Below are positions 20,589 through 28,964 of a stretch of DNA of 64,000 bases, piece by piece. The stretch lies in the NCBI RefSeq assembly GCF_000303155.1, contig NC_018719.1:992001-1056000 (forward strand). Reading direction: 5' to 3'. The stretch comes from Candidatus Nitrososphaera gargensis Ga9.2 (GTDB taxonomy: Archaea > Thermoproteota > Nitrososphaeria > Nitrososphaerales > Nitrososphaeraceae). The position numbers and the translations under genes were made by a program. Positions within the stretch are counted from its first letter, which is position 1, and each line of letters opens with the position of its first letter. The notes beneath the pieces are model-generated. The model saw nothing but the letters and a program-made list of their open reading frames with translations, had not been told where the DNA came from and did no database searches.

Positions 20589-22676
20589 ATGCAGGAAGAA
20601 CACGCAAGCCGCGGCAAGCCGAACAAGCTCGCAAAGGAAACGAGCCCATACTTATTGCAGCACGCCTACAACCCTGTAGACTGGTACTCGTGGGGAGAAG
20701 AGGCGCTGGAACGGGCGAAAAAGGAAGACAAGCCAATTTTCCTGAGCGTCGGCTATAGCGCATGCCACTGGTGCCATGTTATGGCGCACGAGTCGTTTGA
20801 AGACGACGAAATTGCAAAAATAATGAACGAGCATTTCATTAATATCAAGGTCGACAGAGAGGAACGGCCTGATCTCGATGATATTTACCAGCGGGTCTGC
20901 CAGCTTGCTACTGGAACCGGCGGCTGGCCGCTGTCTGTGTTTCTGACTCCTGATCAAAAACCATTCTACGTTGGGACCTATTTTCCAAAGGAGGGCGGCC
21001 ACTACAATATGCCGGGGTTCAAGACGATACTTCTCCAGCTTGCCACAGCTTACAAGAGCAAAAAACAAGAAATAGAGGCGGCAAGCGGCGAGTTCATGGA
21101 TGCCTTGGCGCAGACCGCAAGGGATGTTGCCTTGGGCGCGGCAGGCAAGGCGAGCCTAGAGCGCTCTATCCTTGACGAGGCCGCAGTGGGTCTGCTCCAG
21201 ATGGGAGACCCGATATACGGCGGCTTTGGACAGGCCCCTAAGTTCCCAAACGCGTCCAACCTAATGTTCCTGCTGCGCTATTACGACATTTCCGGCATGA
21301 GCTGCTTCAAAGATTTTGTCGCATTCACCGCAGACAAGATGGCAGCGGGCGGCATACATGATCAACTTGGCGGTGGCTTCGCGCGCTATGCTACCGATCA
21401 AAAGTGGCTCGTCCCGCACTTTGAAAAGATGCTCTATGACAACGCGCTTCTTGCCCAGCTGTACTCTGAGCTCTACCAAATTACAAAGGCCGAAAAATAC
21501 TTGCAGATAACGAGAAAGACTCTGGACTTTGTCATACGGGAGATGACGCATCCTGAAGGCGGGTTCTATTCTGCGCAGGACGCCGACTCGGAAGGCGAGG
21601 AGGGCAAGTTCTACGTCTGGTCCAAAAAAGAGATCGCCTCGATACTCGGCGACCAAGCTGCCACTGACATTTTCTGCGAACACTACGGCGTGACTGAAGG
21701 CGGCAACTTTGAAGGCAAGAACATACTCAACGTGAGGGTGCCGGTGTCAAGCGTTGGCCTCAGGTACGGCAAGACGCCAGAACAGACCGCACAGATAATC
21801 GCAGACGCCTCTGCCAAGCTTTTTGCAGCAAGGGAAAAGAGGGTCAGGCCGGCGAGGGACGAAAAGATATTGACGTCGTGGAACGGCCTGATGATATCAG
21901 GCTTTGCCAAAGGCTACGGGATCACCGGCGACCAAAAGTACCTGCAGGCGGCAAAGGACGCGGTCAAGTTTATAGAAACCAAGATCGTAACAGGTGACGG
22001 CAGACTGCTGCACACTTTCAAGGACGGTAAGTCAAAGCTGAACGCGTACCTTGACGACTATGCATTCTATACCGGCGGCCTGCTTGACCTCTTTGCAATT
22101 GATTCTAGGCAGGAGTATCTGGACAAGGCGGTAAAATACACCGATTTCATGCTGGCGCACTTTTGGGACGAAAAGGAGGAAAACCTGTTCTTCACTTCTG
22201 ACGACCATGAGAAGCTAATAGTGAGAACCAAGAGCTTTTACGACCTTGCGATTCCAAGCGGCAACTCTGTCGCCGCGTCTAACCTTCTCCGGCTCTACCA
22301 CTACACGCAGAACAACAGCTACCTTGACTGCGCCGTCAAGATAATGAAGGCAAGCGCGAAACCGGCTGCCGAGAATCCGTTTGGGTTTGGACAGATGCTC
22401 AATACAATCTACCTTTATGTGAAAAAGCCGGTGGAGGTGACCGTGATAACAAGAAATGACCACAGCTCAAAAATGGCAGAATGGCTCAACCAGCAGTTCG
22501 TGCCAGATGGCATAAACGCAATCGTAAGCACAAATGAACTTGCATCGCTCCAGAAATATGCCTACTTTAAGGGGCGCGTGGGTGACGGCGAGACTGCCTT
22601 TGTGTGCCGGAATTTTACCTGCTCGCTCCCGATCAAGTCGCAGCAAGAGCTGGAGCGGCAGCTCACGCCTTCCTGA
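20589..22676 (+). CDS. DUF255 thioredoxin-domain protein (YyaL / SSP411-like)
   Basis: 695 aa, the usual length for this family. N-terminal thioredoxin-like domain (residues 11-170): [36 protein letters not shown] with Cys59 and Cys62, then [14 protein letters not shown]. The rest is an (alpha/alpha)6-barrel-like region related to N-acylglucosamine epimerases and cellobiose epimerases ([26 protein letters not shown] starts at about residue 258). The role is not settled; redox or sugar-related functions have been suggested. TCTATATAGC at about 20558-20567 gives a leaderless start at 20589. Confidence 0.9.
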   Translation: MQEEHASRGKPNKLAKETSPYLLQHAYNPVDWYSWGEEALERAKKEDKPIFLSVGYSACHWCHVMAHESFEDDEIAKIMNEHFINIKVDREERPDLDDIYQRVCQLATGTGGWPLSVFLTPDQKPFYVGTYFPKEGGHYNMPGFKTILLQLATAYKSKKQEIEAASGEFMDALAQTARDVALGAAGKASLERSILDEAAVGLLQMGDPIYGGFGQAPKFPNASNLMFLLRYYDISGMSCFKDFVAFTADKMAAGGIHDQLGGGFARYATDQKWLVPHFEKMLYDNALLAQLYSELYQITKAEKYLQITRKTLDFVIREMTHPEGGFYSAQDADSEGEEGKFYVWSKKEIASILGDQAATDIFCEHYGVTEGGNFEGKNILNVRVPVSSVGLRYGKTPEQTAQIIADASAKLFAAREKRVRPARDEKILTSWNGLMISGFAKGYGITGDQKYLQAAKDAVKFIETKIVTGDGRLLHTFKDGKSKLNAYLDDYAFYTGGLLDLFAIDSRQEYLDKAVKYTDFMLAHFWDEKEENLFFTSDDHEKLIVRTKSFYDLAIPSGNSVAASNLLRLYHYTQNNSYLDCAVKIMKASAKPAAENPFGFGQMLNTIYLYVKKPVEVTVITRNDHSSKMAEWLNQQFVPDGINAIVSTNELASLQKYAYFKGRVGDGETAFVCRNFTCSLPIKSQQELERQLTPS

Positions 22677-22989
22677 TGTCTATTAGTAGCCTGTCGCCCA
22701 CGCGGGGACTTCCAATCTTTTCATAGCGCTTTTTCGGCATCGTTATCTGGATCACTGTCTGCGAATAGCTCTTTATCACTGTCTGCGGTTGCGATCTCAG
22801 GATAGCTTCAAGTATCGGTTTTATCTGCTCCTTGACCTCCTTGTCGGCGACCGCCCGGTCAACTGCTTCTAGCATCATCTGCTGTTGCGACACCGTTTCA
22901 AGCTCGACATCTTCGCTCAGTGCAAGATTGACAGTGGTTCCGGTGTCTGTCAACTGGTTTATTCTGTACCTTGTAGACTCGTCATGCAT
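22663..22989 (-). CDS. Conserved-looking hypothetical protein
   Basis: 108 aa. A central helix rich in Val/Ala/Glu ([20 protein letters not shown]) is followed by a basic beta stretch ending [20 protein letters not shown]. No Cys or membrane segment. It overlaps the DUF255 gene end by 14 nt. Codon usage and composition look like a real gene; family not recognised. Confidence 0.6.
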   Translation of the reverse strand: MHDESTRYRINQLTDTGTTVNLALSEDVELETVSQQQMMLEAVDRAVADKEVKEQIKPILEAILRSQPQTVIKSYSQTVIQITMPKKRYEKIGSPRVGDRLLIDIRKA

Positions 22990-23089
22990 ATCTATCTATA
23001 TCACTTATCGCAGGCGACTACTAAAACTTGCTATTTTTTACACAATTGATATGTGTCCTCGCTCCGATGACAATAATAGAATATAACAA

Positions 23090-23404
23090 ATGAGAGCTGA
23101 GGAGCTTGCAAACTCAATCGTACGCACCGTGGTTACTGCCATGCGTGACGGCAACCACAATGCGTTCTTCGCTGCGTTTGCGCCATCGGCAGTATTAACT
23201 GATGATGGCCACCCACAGTCATTTGTAGAGTGGGCTGACAGTGAGATCTTTCAAGCGCACGGCCGTCTTGATGTGGAGCAGGAAAACCACAATGGACTCG
23301 AGTTAGTCGGGCCTTTCCATTCGGATCAGTGAGACATGGCGACCGTCTGGCGATTCGATATTGTCGATGGACGCGTGCGTCGCCTTGATGTAGCTGCCTT
23401 GTGA
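23090..23404 (+). pseudogene. SnoaL/NTF2-like protein interrupted by an in-frame TGA
   Basis: The frame runs 80 codons to TGA at 23330-23332 (FHSDQ-stop), then continues in the same frame as DMATVWRFDIVDGRVRRLDV to a second TGA at 23402. The joined product of about 104 aa fits a small NTF2-like fold: helical start, FAPSAVLTDDGHPQSF, and a WRF-x-x-DGRVxRLDV ending typical of SnoaL-like proteins. The internal TGA sits where a Trp is likely (TGG to TGA). Read as a recent nonsense mutation. Confidence 0.6.
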
Positions 23405-23448
23405 GGTCGGCGGATTCATCTCTGCTCATACAATAATAGTCTCTGCAT

Positions 23449-23667
23449 TTAATCTCTGAAGAGTTCCTCTTCCTCAAGGTCCCTATCCTTCTTTGTGAGG
23501 TATATCAAAAGGCCGGCAATGCCTGCAAACGCAATGACATTGACGACCAGTATCGAAGCATCGACGCGCTGCCCGAGCACTAACAGCCGGACAATCGCAT
23601 AAATGGCTGCAGCCGCCAGCGCCGCTATGCAGCCGGCTATCGCGTAGCGAATCGTCCGCCTGTTCAT
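23449..23667 (-). CDS. Small two-span membrane protein
   Basis: 72 aa from the ATG at 23667 (basic start MNRRTIRY); an ATG at 23688 adds seven residues. Two hydrophobic segments (AIAGCIAALAAAAIYAIVRLL and ILVVNVIAFAGIAGLLIYL) are followed by a charged tail (KKDRDLEEEELFRD). No family recognised. Confidence 0.6.
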   Translation of the reverse strand: MNRRTIRYAIAGCIAALAAAAIYAIVRLLVLGQRVDASILVVNVIAFAGIAGLLIYLTKKDRDLEEEELFRD

Positions 23668-23733
23668 GGCAATATTTCTTTTGCACAAACTGCCGTATAA
23701 CTTTTAACGGCATACCAGCTTAGCAACAGTGCA

Positions 23734-24372
23734 GTGCAACTGGTAAAAAAATACGAGATACAGTCAAAACAAAAGATAATCGATTTTCTCAACAGCCAGC
23801 CTGCCGGCAGAATAGCATCGATCGACAAGGACGGCTACCCTCAGGTTATCCCCATGAACTTTGTCTACTTTAACGACGCCATCTACATGCATTCTCACCC
23901 GTTTGGAGAAAAGCTGGACAACATCCGGCGCAACCCAAGCGTCGGCTTTGAAGTGGACCAGCACGTCTGCTTTTTGCCCTCGTACTATTTCCACCCAACA
24001 GACGCGTCGCAGGCAGACACCCTCTACATCAGCGTGGTGATAAAGGGCAGGGCAGAGATCGTGGAGGACCGGGAGGAAAAGGCAAAGGCGCTCAACGCGC
24101 TCATGGAAAAGTACCAAAAGGAGGGCAGGTATGAGGCGCTTGACGCAGAGATGCCTGTAGTGGAAGAAGTCGCAATAATCAAGGTCATACCATCGGACAT
24201 GCGAGGCAAGTACAAAATAGGGCAGCACTGGGCCAGGCCATACCGGCTAAAGATGGCAAAGAACATAATTATGCGTGAAGGTTTGGAAAATGCAAAGCCG
24301 GTTCTGGCTATAATGGGCATCAAGGTCGCTTCAGACGGCAACTTGGAGATCGAGCAAGATCCGGTGATGTAA
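23734..24372 (+). CDS. FMN-binding split-barrel protein (pyridoxamine 5'-phosphate oxidase-like)
   Basis: 212 aa from a GTG start. The first 150 residues have the split-barrel pattern of the NimA/PNPOx-like group: AGRIASIDKDGYPQVIPMNF, YMHSHPFGEKLDNIRRNPSV, then the GRAEIVEDREEKAKALNAL-type helix, and a conserved Lys/His region. Such proteins bind FMN, F420 or haem; the cofactor is not clear here. The C-terminal 50 residues are specific to this protein. It is followed after 3 nt by the next gene, so the pair is probably an operon. Confidence 0.8.
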   Translation: MQLVKKYEIQSKQKIIDFLNSQPAGRIASIDKDGYPQVIPMNFVYFNDAIYMHSHPFGEKLDNIRRNPSVGFEVDQHVCFLPSYYFHPTDASQADTLYISVVIKGRAEIVEDREEKAKALNALMEKYQKEGRYEALDAEMPVVEEVAIIKVIPSDMRGKYKIGQHWARPYRLKMAKNIIMREGLENAKPVLAIMGIKVASDGNLEIEQDPVM

Positions 24373-24375
24373 AAC

Positions 24376-24648
24376 ATGGAGAAGTGCCCTGTCCATACAG
24401 AATTTTTTGACGACTCGTGCGAGGCCTGTAAACGGGAATACTTGGAAATGAAGGATGCAGGCGAACCTGTTACTTCGGAAAAGAAGTACAAAGAGTTCAC
24501 AGAAGAGCGTGCAAAAAAGCTGTATGAAGAGCTGATGCTGCAGTACCTGAAAAGCGGCGCAACCGAGACGGATGCGGACAGGAAGGCAAAGGCGATAATA
24601 AGAAAACAGTGCAGCATCCGCGGGATGCCGCACTGGCCGTGGATCTGA
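24376..24648 (+). CDS. Small Cys/His protein, 90 aa
   Basis: N-terminal CPVHTEFFDDSCEACKREY offers a CxxH...CxxC site able to bind a metal. The remainder is a long charged helix (ERAKKLYEELMLQYL) with a C-terminal CSIRGMPHWPWI. It starts 3 nt after the FMN-binding protein and is likely co-translated. No family recognised. Confidence 0.6.
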   Translation: MEKCPVHTEFFDDSCEACKREYLEMKDAGEPVTSEKKYKEFTEERAKKLYEELMLQYLKSGATETDADRKAKAIIRKQCSIRGMPHWPWI

Positions 24649-24657
24649 CTGATTATT

Positions 24658-24918
24658 TTACTTTTTCTTGGAGTTCGGAAATATCATCTGGCCGACATCT
24701 TTGTACATCTTTAAAAAGTGCTTGCCCTTGTCAGTCGTGCGGTACTCGTTATCGGTAGAGACGTATTCGAGCAACCCCTTTTCTTCGAGGACAGCAAGAT
24801 ACTCTTTTAGCTGTGGAAACGACAGATATGCCTTGTACATTATCTTGGTCTTGATCGCGCCATCAAGTGCAATTTCAAGCATGGCCGCAGCGATATCAGT
24901 CCTGCTCCTATATTTCAC
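24658..24918 (-). CDS. Single-domain winged-helix regulator (ArnR1-like)
   Basis: 86 aa. The pattern is that of the small winged-helix proteins abundant in thaumarchaea: SRTDIAAAMLEIALDGAIKTKIM, the recognition helix YLSFPQLKEYLAVLEEKGLLEY, then the wing STDNEYRTTDKGKHFL and a C-terminal dimer helix. Probably a transcription factor. Three more of the same kind lie at 25475, 40513 and 57257. Confidence 0.78.
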   Translation of the reverse strand: MKYRSRTDIAAAMLEIALDGAIKTKIMYKAYLSFPQLKEYLAVLEEKGLLEYVSTDNEYRTTDKGKHFLKMYKDVGQMIFPNSKKK

Positions 24919-24993
24919 GCATCTTTAATTGGACGGGTAGCATAAAAACTTCGCGAATAAAGAACTAGTAGATATTTCCGGCGAAAAACTAGT

Positions 24994-25392
24994 TTAATGC
25001 GCTTCCTGCGACCCGACAAGGGCATAAACATTCTGAAGATGCGTCGCAAGGTCGTTCAGCACTTCGATCTTTCTTTTCGGGTAGTTTGCAAATCTAAGAA
25101 CGTTGTCAATGAACTCTGGTATCTGTATGATTCCTTCGCCGGGCACTTCGACGCCCCTGCGCGTCAAAAGATACGACTTGACCACTGAGCCTGTCTGCAC
25201 GCCGTTTAGAAAGTAGTTCTTGCCCTCTGGCATGGCTGCGGCCGCCTTGACGTAGTGGTCCTTGAGAACCTCTGTCTCGTTAGCTATCTGGAGCTCAAGT
25301 CTGTTCATCGCCTCCACAAGGTGATGGATCCTATTGGCGATTCCTTCAGACATGTTAACGATTGTGCGTTTTGGCTTAATAACTTGCGTCAC
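24994..25392 (-). CDS. Hypothetical protein
   Basis: 132 aa, mostly helical, with a long amphipathic N-terminal helix (EGIANRIHHLVEAMNRLELQ), a Gly-containing middle (GVQTGSVVKSYLLTRRGVEV) and a C-terminal helix. No Cys or membrane segment. It lies between two winged-helix regulators and has no close neighbour on its strand. Family unknown. Confidence 0.6.
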   Translation of the reverse strand: MTQVIKPKRTIVNMSEGIANRIHHLVEAMNRLELQIANETEVLKDHYVKAAAAMPEGKNYFLNGVQTGSVVKSYLLTRRGVEVPGEGIIQIPEFIDNVLRFANYPKRKIEVLNDLATHLQNVYALVGSQEAH

Positions 25393-25474
25393 GACAAACG
25401 TATCAGAATTACAGAAGAATCAACTAGCAAATTATTGAAGTAAAGTTAAATATGCAACGACTAATCGTCTCGCA

Positions 25475-25738
25475 ATGACAGATCTAGTACTAGAAGAAAC
25501 ATATGACCGGTTCGTTGTTCTTTACGATCTTCTTGCGCTGGTACAACAAGAAAACGCGACCAGCGAATCACTGGCACCGGCAGTGCACCTTTCGCTGGGC
25601 GCTGTCAGCCAGATGCTATCGTTCATGCTGGCGCAGGGGTTTGTAAAAACCGTCAGGAGCGACAGCGAGTTCAAAATAACTACGCTGGGCTCGAACTTTT
25701 TGCGGGACTTTGAGGGTATGAGGAGATTTCTCTCTTAG
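25475..25738 (+). CDS. Single-domain winged-helix regulator
   Basis: 87 aa. The helix-turn-helix lies in ESLAPAVHLSLGAVSQMLSF, followed by MLAQGFVKTVRSDSEFKITT (wing) and GSNFLRDFEGM. It resembles the ArnR1-like proteins here but is more divergent. TTAAATATGC at about 25446-25455 puts a TATA box 25 nt before the ATG. Confidence 0.65.
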   Translation: MTDLVLEETYDRFVVLYDLLALVQQENATSESLAPAVHLSLGAVSQMLSFMLAQGFVKTVRSDSEFKITTLGSNFLRDFEGMRRFLS

Positions 25739-25749
25739 CCTTTTTTACT

Positions 25750-26274
25750 TTACTCGATGTTCACTTTTTCTTTTGTTGCTGCCGCTGCCGCATCCTTGGA
25801 CTGCTGCTCGTCAAGCTTTTTCAGCTCGCTTTGCAGAAACTCTCTGTACTTGTTGCGCTCTTCTTGTGTCATTGCGTCAAGGTTTGAGCTGAGCGCCGAG
25901 CCGATCATCGTCACCCTGTCGATGAGATCCATCGCCATGAACTTGCCCACGTTGCCGACGCGCAGCATCACGTCGATCTGCTTTTGGATTATACTGCCGA
26001 ACGATTCCAAGTCTGACGTGATTTCCAGTCCTTTCTTTGTTATCGCATACCTGCCGTCCTTGTCTTCTGTCACAAGACCTTCGTCAAGCAACCTGCCAAG
26101 CAGTGGATAAATGAGCCCCGGCGATGGCTTCCACTTGCCGTCGCTCTGGACCGTAGCCTTGTCGATTATCTCCTTACCTGTCATCGGCTGTTCTTTGAGT
26201 AAAGCGAGTATGTATTGTCTGGAAAAGCCCCTTGGTATAGCACTTCCCACTCTTGATAGCCATTCTGATATCAT
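25750..26274 (-). CDS. PadR-family transcriptional regulator
   Basis: 174 aa from the ATG at 26274; a longer frame to 26412 runs through the operator and promoter and is rejected. The winged helix matches PadR: RGFSRQYILALLKEQPMTGKEI, GKWKPSPGLIYPLLGRLLDEGL, then EDKDGRYAITKKGLE. The C-terminal helices (from residue 95) would form the dimer. PadR proteins sense ligands or metals and commonly repress their own gene. The operator-like repeats at 26277-26307 overlap this gene's own TATA box. Confidence 0.85.
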   Translation of the reverse strand: MISEWLSRVGSAIPRGFSRQYILALLKEQPMTGKEIIDKATVQSDGKWKPSPGLIYPLLGRLLDEGLVTEDKDGRYAITKKGLEITSDLESFGSIIQKQIDVMLRVGNVGKFMAMDLIDRVTMIGSALSSNLDAMTQEERNKYREFLQSELKKLDEQQSKDAAAAATKEKVNIE

Positions 26275-26276
26275 AT

Positions 26277-26307
26277 ATATCGCTAGTAATATCGCTAGCG
26301 AAATATT
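26277..26307. promoter_or_regulatory. Likely PadR autoregulatory operator
   Basis: Two copies of ATATCGCTAG (26277-26286 and 26290-26299). The second is inside the near-palindrome AATATCGCTAGCGAAATATT (26288-26307), whose core TCGCTAGCGA is perfect. A third partial copy, CTATAGCGAG, occurs near 26328-26337. The minus-strand TATA-like TTAATATT (26301-26308) lies within it, so binding would block transcription of the PadR gene. Confidence 0.55.
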
Positions 26308-26460
26308 AAGTTTATGGATTGCTATTCTATAGCGAGAGGCGATCACTTCTCTATGGCAGGTACTGCGCAGCTGTTCTGAGCTATGTTGGTGGTCAAAAGA
26401 TGCGCATATCATGGTATTACGCCGGGTTTAGCGGGACAGGACAATAGTCCTGATAGCAAT

Positions 26461-26646
26461 ATGGGTAATAAGATGTCTTATAACTCCATAATGGGGACGA
26501 CAGGCCCGATAAACACGATAGGAATATCTATCGAGGTGCTGCAGGCTGCGTTCATAGGGCTCATGGCTTCGATTATTGCCTACAAGGCGGAGATGGGGAG
26601 ATTTGACAAAAAGACTCTACTGCAGTTCGGCATGGGATATATTTAA
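26461..26646 (+). CDS. Small membrane-associated protein, 61 aa
   Basis: One hydrophobic stretch (ISIEVLQAAFIGLMASIIAY) flanked by a Gly/Thr-rich N-terminus and a charged tail (KAEMGRFDKKTLLQF). The start at 26461 is chosen because the upstream 26 codons look non-coding. It precedes the antiporter gene by 78 nt, but that gene has its own promoter. Family unknown. Confidence 0.4.
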   Translation: MGNKMSYNSIMGTTGPINTIGISIEVLQAAFIGLMASIIAYKAEMGRFDKKTLLQFGMGYI

Positions 26647-26723
26647 TTTTGTAATGCGATCGCAAGCGCCAAAACGCATGCAGTTGCGGTAAGGTTTTAT
26701 AAAAACCCGTTTCATGTAGTAAA

Positions 26724-27995
26724 GTGGCGACAGAGCAGCTATTCGTCAGCATTGTCATAATCCTCGTCGCCGCCAGGATCTTGGGCGAGCTATTCCAGAG
26801 GATCAAGCAGCCGCCACTTGTGGGCGAACTCTTGGCAGGCGTCGTTATCGGCCCATCGCTTCTTGGACTGGTGCTTCCGAGCACCGACCTGCAGGTCCTT
26901 TCGGACCTTGCTGTCTTTTTCCTGATGTTCCTCGCAGGCTTAGAAATGGATCCAAAGGAGATCAGGAGGGCCGGCAGGTCTGCAATCGTGATATCGCTTG
27001 TCGCATTCTTCATACCGCTGCTTGCCGGCACTGGCGTTGCATCGCTGTTCGGCCTCACGATTGTGCAGTCGCTCTTTATGGGGCTGCTCTTGTCGATCAC
27101 AGCCGTCCCTGTGAGCGCAATAGTGCTGATGCAGTTTGGGATCCTGAACAGCAGGCTTGGCAACACCGTCATGACGGCTGCCGTCATCAATGACATCCTC
27201 TCGCTGATTGTCCTCTCGATCATCCTCCAGATACATACTGCGGAAGGCACAGGCGCGCAGGTCGACTTTGAAAACGTTGGGTGGTCCGGTGCCAAGATAG
27301 CGGCATTCCTTGGGGGCATATTTCTCTTTGATATATTGTTTAGAAAGACCTCAAGCTGGCTGCCAAGCAGGGTCGAGCCGTTCTTCAAGAAATACCTGCA
27401 GACAAAAGAAGCAGCATTTGGAATATTGTTGATAACTACAATAGCGATATCGCTGATCGCGCAGGATATCGGGCTCCATTTCGTGATCGGCACGTTCTTC
27501 TCGGGACTTGTGGTCTACAAGGAGATGATAGGCAGGCAGAACTTTAACCGGGTCTATGGGATAATCTCTGCGATCACCTTTGGGTTTTTCGCGCCGATCT
27601 TTTTCGCGCTCATTGGCATAGAGTTCAACGTGCAGTCGCTCATCAACGCGGTGCCGCTGTTCTTTGCGCTCTTGGGAGTGGCAGTAGCGACAAAGATAGC
27701 GGCGGGATACGCCGGTGCCAAGCTGGTGGGCTTTAACCACGAGATAAGCCTGGCTATAGGGTTCCTCATGAACGGTAGGGGGATGGTCGAGCTGGTTATA
27801 GCTTCGATTGGGTTTGCTGCCGGAGTTATTGACCTGACGCTCTTTTCAATCGCAGTCGCGATAGGGCTTGTCACCAGCATACTTGCGCCCGTTACATCGC
27901 GGCCGCTTGTCAGCAAGGCCAAGTCAAGGGGAAGCGAAGCGGTGGAGGTCAAAGAGCCGCCCAATGACCAACAACATTCAGCCGCGTGGAGCTAG
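26724..27995 (+). CDS. Cation:proton antiporter, CPA2 family
   Basis: 423 aa from GTG at 26724. GGTTTTATAAAAACC at 26693-26707 is a strong TATA box 25 nt upstream, so the mRNA is leaderless. About 12 membrane segments. The N-terminus RILGELFQRIKQPPLVGELL and G-V-IGPSLLGL, the mid-protein NDILSLIVLSIIL, and the C-terminal NGRGMVELVIAS are the KefB/NapA signature; the conserved Asp of the ND motif would carry the ion. The protein stops soon after the membrane domain (short charged tail), with no RCK/TrkA-N domain. Na+(K+)/H+ exchange is inferred from the family. Confidence 0.88.
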   Translation: MATEQLFVSIVIILVAARILGELFQRIKQPPLVGELLAGVVIGPSLLGLVLPSTDLQVLSDLAVFFLMFLAGLEMDPKEIRRAGRSAIVISLVAFFIPLLAGTGVASLFGLTIVQSLFMGLLLSITAVPVSAIVLMQFGILNSRLGNTVMTAAVINDILSLIVLSIILQIHTAEGTGAQVDFENVGWSGAKIAAFLGGIFLFDILFRKTSSWLPSRVEPFFKKYLQTKEAAFGILLITTIAISLIAQDIGLHFVIGTFFSGLVVYKEMIGRQNFNRVYGIISAITFGFFAPIFFALIGIEFNVQSLINAVPLFFALLGVAVATKIAAGYAGAKLVGFNHEISLAIGFLMNGRGMVELVIASIGFAAGVIDLTLFSIAVAIGLVTSILAPVTSRPLVSKAKSRGSEAVEVKEPPNDQQHSAAWS

Positions 27996-28457
27996 CGGCG
28001 CTATCCTTTCTTTTGCCGGCACCGCCTGCTTCCACAGTGTGTAAAAGACGTGGCGCTGCTGCCGTACCAGTTCCTTCACGTCGCTCTGCACTAGGTTCGA
28101 CAGCGTGCTTCCGCGCATTACGCCCGCCACATACTCTGTGTCGCTCACCGCGAAATTTCCCCTGACTCCGCACAGATGCCGCAGCTCGGCAAACTGCATT
28201 ATCTCTTTGCCGTATGGCAGGTTGTCCTTGGTGATCTCGGTGATGTATTGTATCCTGACGCCGCGCTTTTTTGCTTTGATGTACCACTGCTTGACCTTTC
28301 CGACAGAAAATGACGGAAGCGAAGAATCAACACACGCCCCCCAGAACTTTTTTGTGTTAGCTTGGAACCGCTCTATCGCTTTTATGATATCTTGTTCGTC
28401 AGATAGGACTTTTGTAGTGCCCGGCAACTGCGCATCTCTGCTACTGGCACAGAACAC
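27978..28457 (-). CDS. Free-standing sensor domain of thaumarchaeal histidine-kinase type
   Basis: 159 aa. The body matches the input domain seen at the N-terminus of many Nitrososphaera histidine kinases: FWGACVDSSLPSFSVG, then IQYITEITKDNLPYGKEIMQ, AELRHLCGVRGNFAVSDTEY, QSDVKELVRQQRHVFYTLW and AVPAKERI. There is no HisKA or HATPase domain, so it is either a truncated kinase or a solo sensor. It ends inside the antiporter gene's last 18 nt, and a CheY-like receiver starts 76 nt away on the other strand. The recognition rests on remembered family sequences. Confidence 0.65.
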   Translation of the reverse strand: MFCASSRDAQLPGTTKVLSDEQDIIKAIERFQANTKKFWGACVDSSLPSFSVGKVKQWYIKAKKRGVRIQYITEITKDNLPYGKEIMQFAELRHLCGVRGNFAVSDTEYVAGVMRGSTLSNLVQSDVKELVRQQRHVFYTLWKQAVPAKERIAPLAPRG

Positions 28458-28532
28458 ACCATCTTATAATTTCTCTTGGAGCAGAGCTACCCAAGCCTTA
28501 AATAAATTGGCAAGTGTTTTTGGTATTGAAAG

Positions 28533-28913
28533 ATGCAGCAGCGGGTGCGCATAATGGCAGTTGACGACGAGCCCGACATCCTAAATATAGTCAAGATGTC
28601 GCTTGCCAAGTGGGGCTACGAAGTAGACGCCTTCCTCGACCCTGTAGTGGCGCTTGACCACTTTTCTCAAAACGCATCGGCGTACTCGCTCATACTCACG
28701 GACATAAAGATGCCCGGCATGAGTGGGGAAGAGCTTGCAAGGCGCGCTAGGCAGACGAGGCCGGACGTCAAGGTCATGATCATGACGGCATTTGAAGTAG
28801 ACAAGGCTCTCAAGGAATCACTGCCATCGATAGAGAAGGATGGCTTTTTGCAAAAGCCGTTTCACACCACTGACGTGTGCGTAGCGGTCAAAAAGCATCT
28901 GGATGCCGCGTAG
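28533..28913 (+). CDS. CheY-like response regulator receiver
   Basis: 126 aa, receiver domain only. Acidic pocket Asp11-Asp12, phosphoacceptor Asp57 in ILTDIKMPGMSGEE, conserved Thr in MIMTAFE and Lys108 in FLQKPF. No output domain, so it probably acts through protein contacts. CCTTAAATAAATT at about 28496-28508 supplies the TATA box. It is divergent from the solo sensor domain, which suggests a shared signalling role without proving it. Confidence 0.88.
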   Translation: MQQRVRIMAVDDEPDILNIVKMSLAKWGYEVDAFLDPVVALDHFSQNASAYSLILTDIKMPGMSGEELARRARQTRPDVKVMIMTAFEVDKALKESLPSIEKDGFLQKPFHTTDVCVAVKKHLDAA

Positions 28914-28964
28914 CACTGACAAAGGTATAATTAGTCAGAAGAGGCTTCTATAACTAACTACTTT

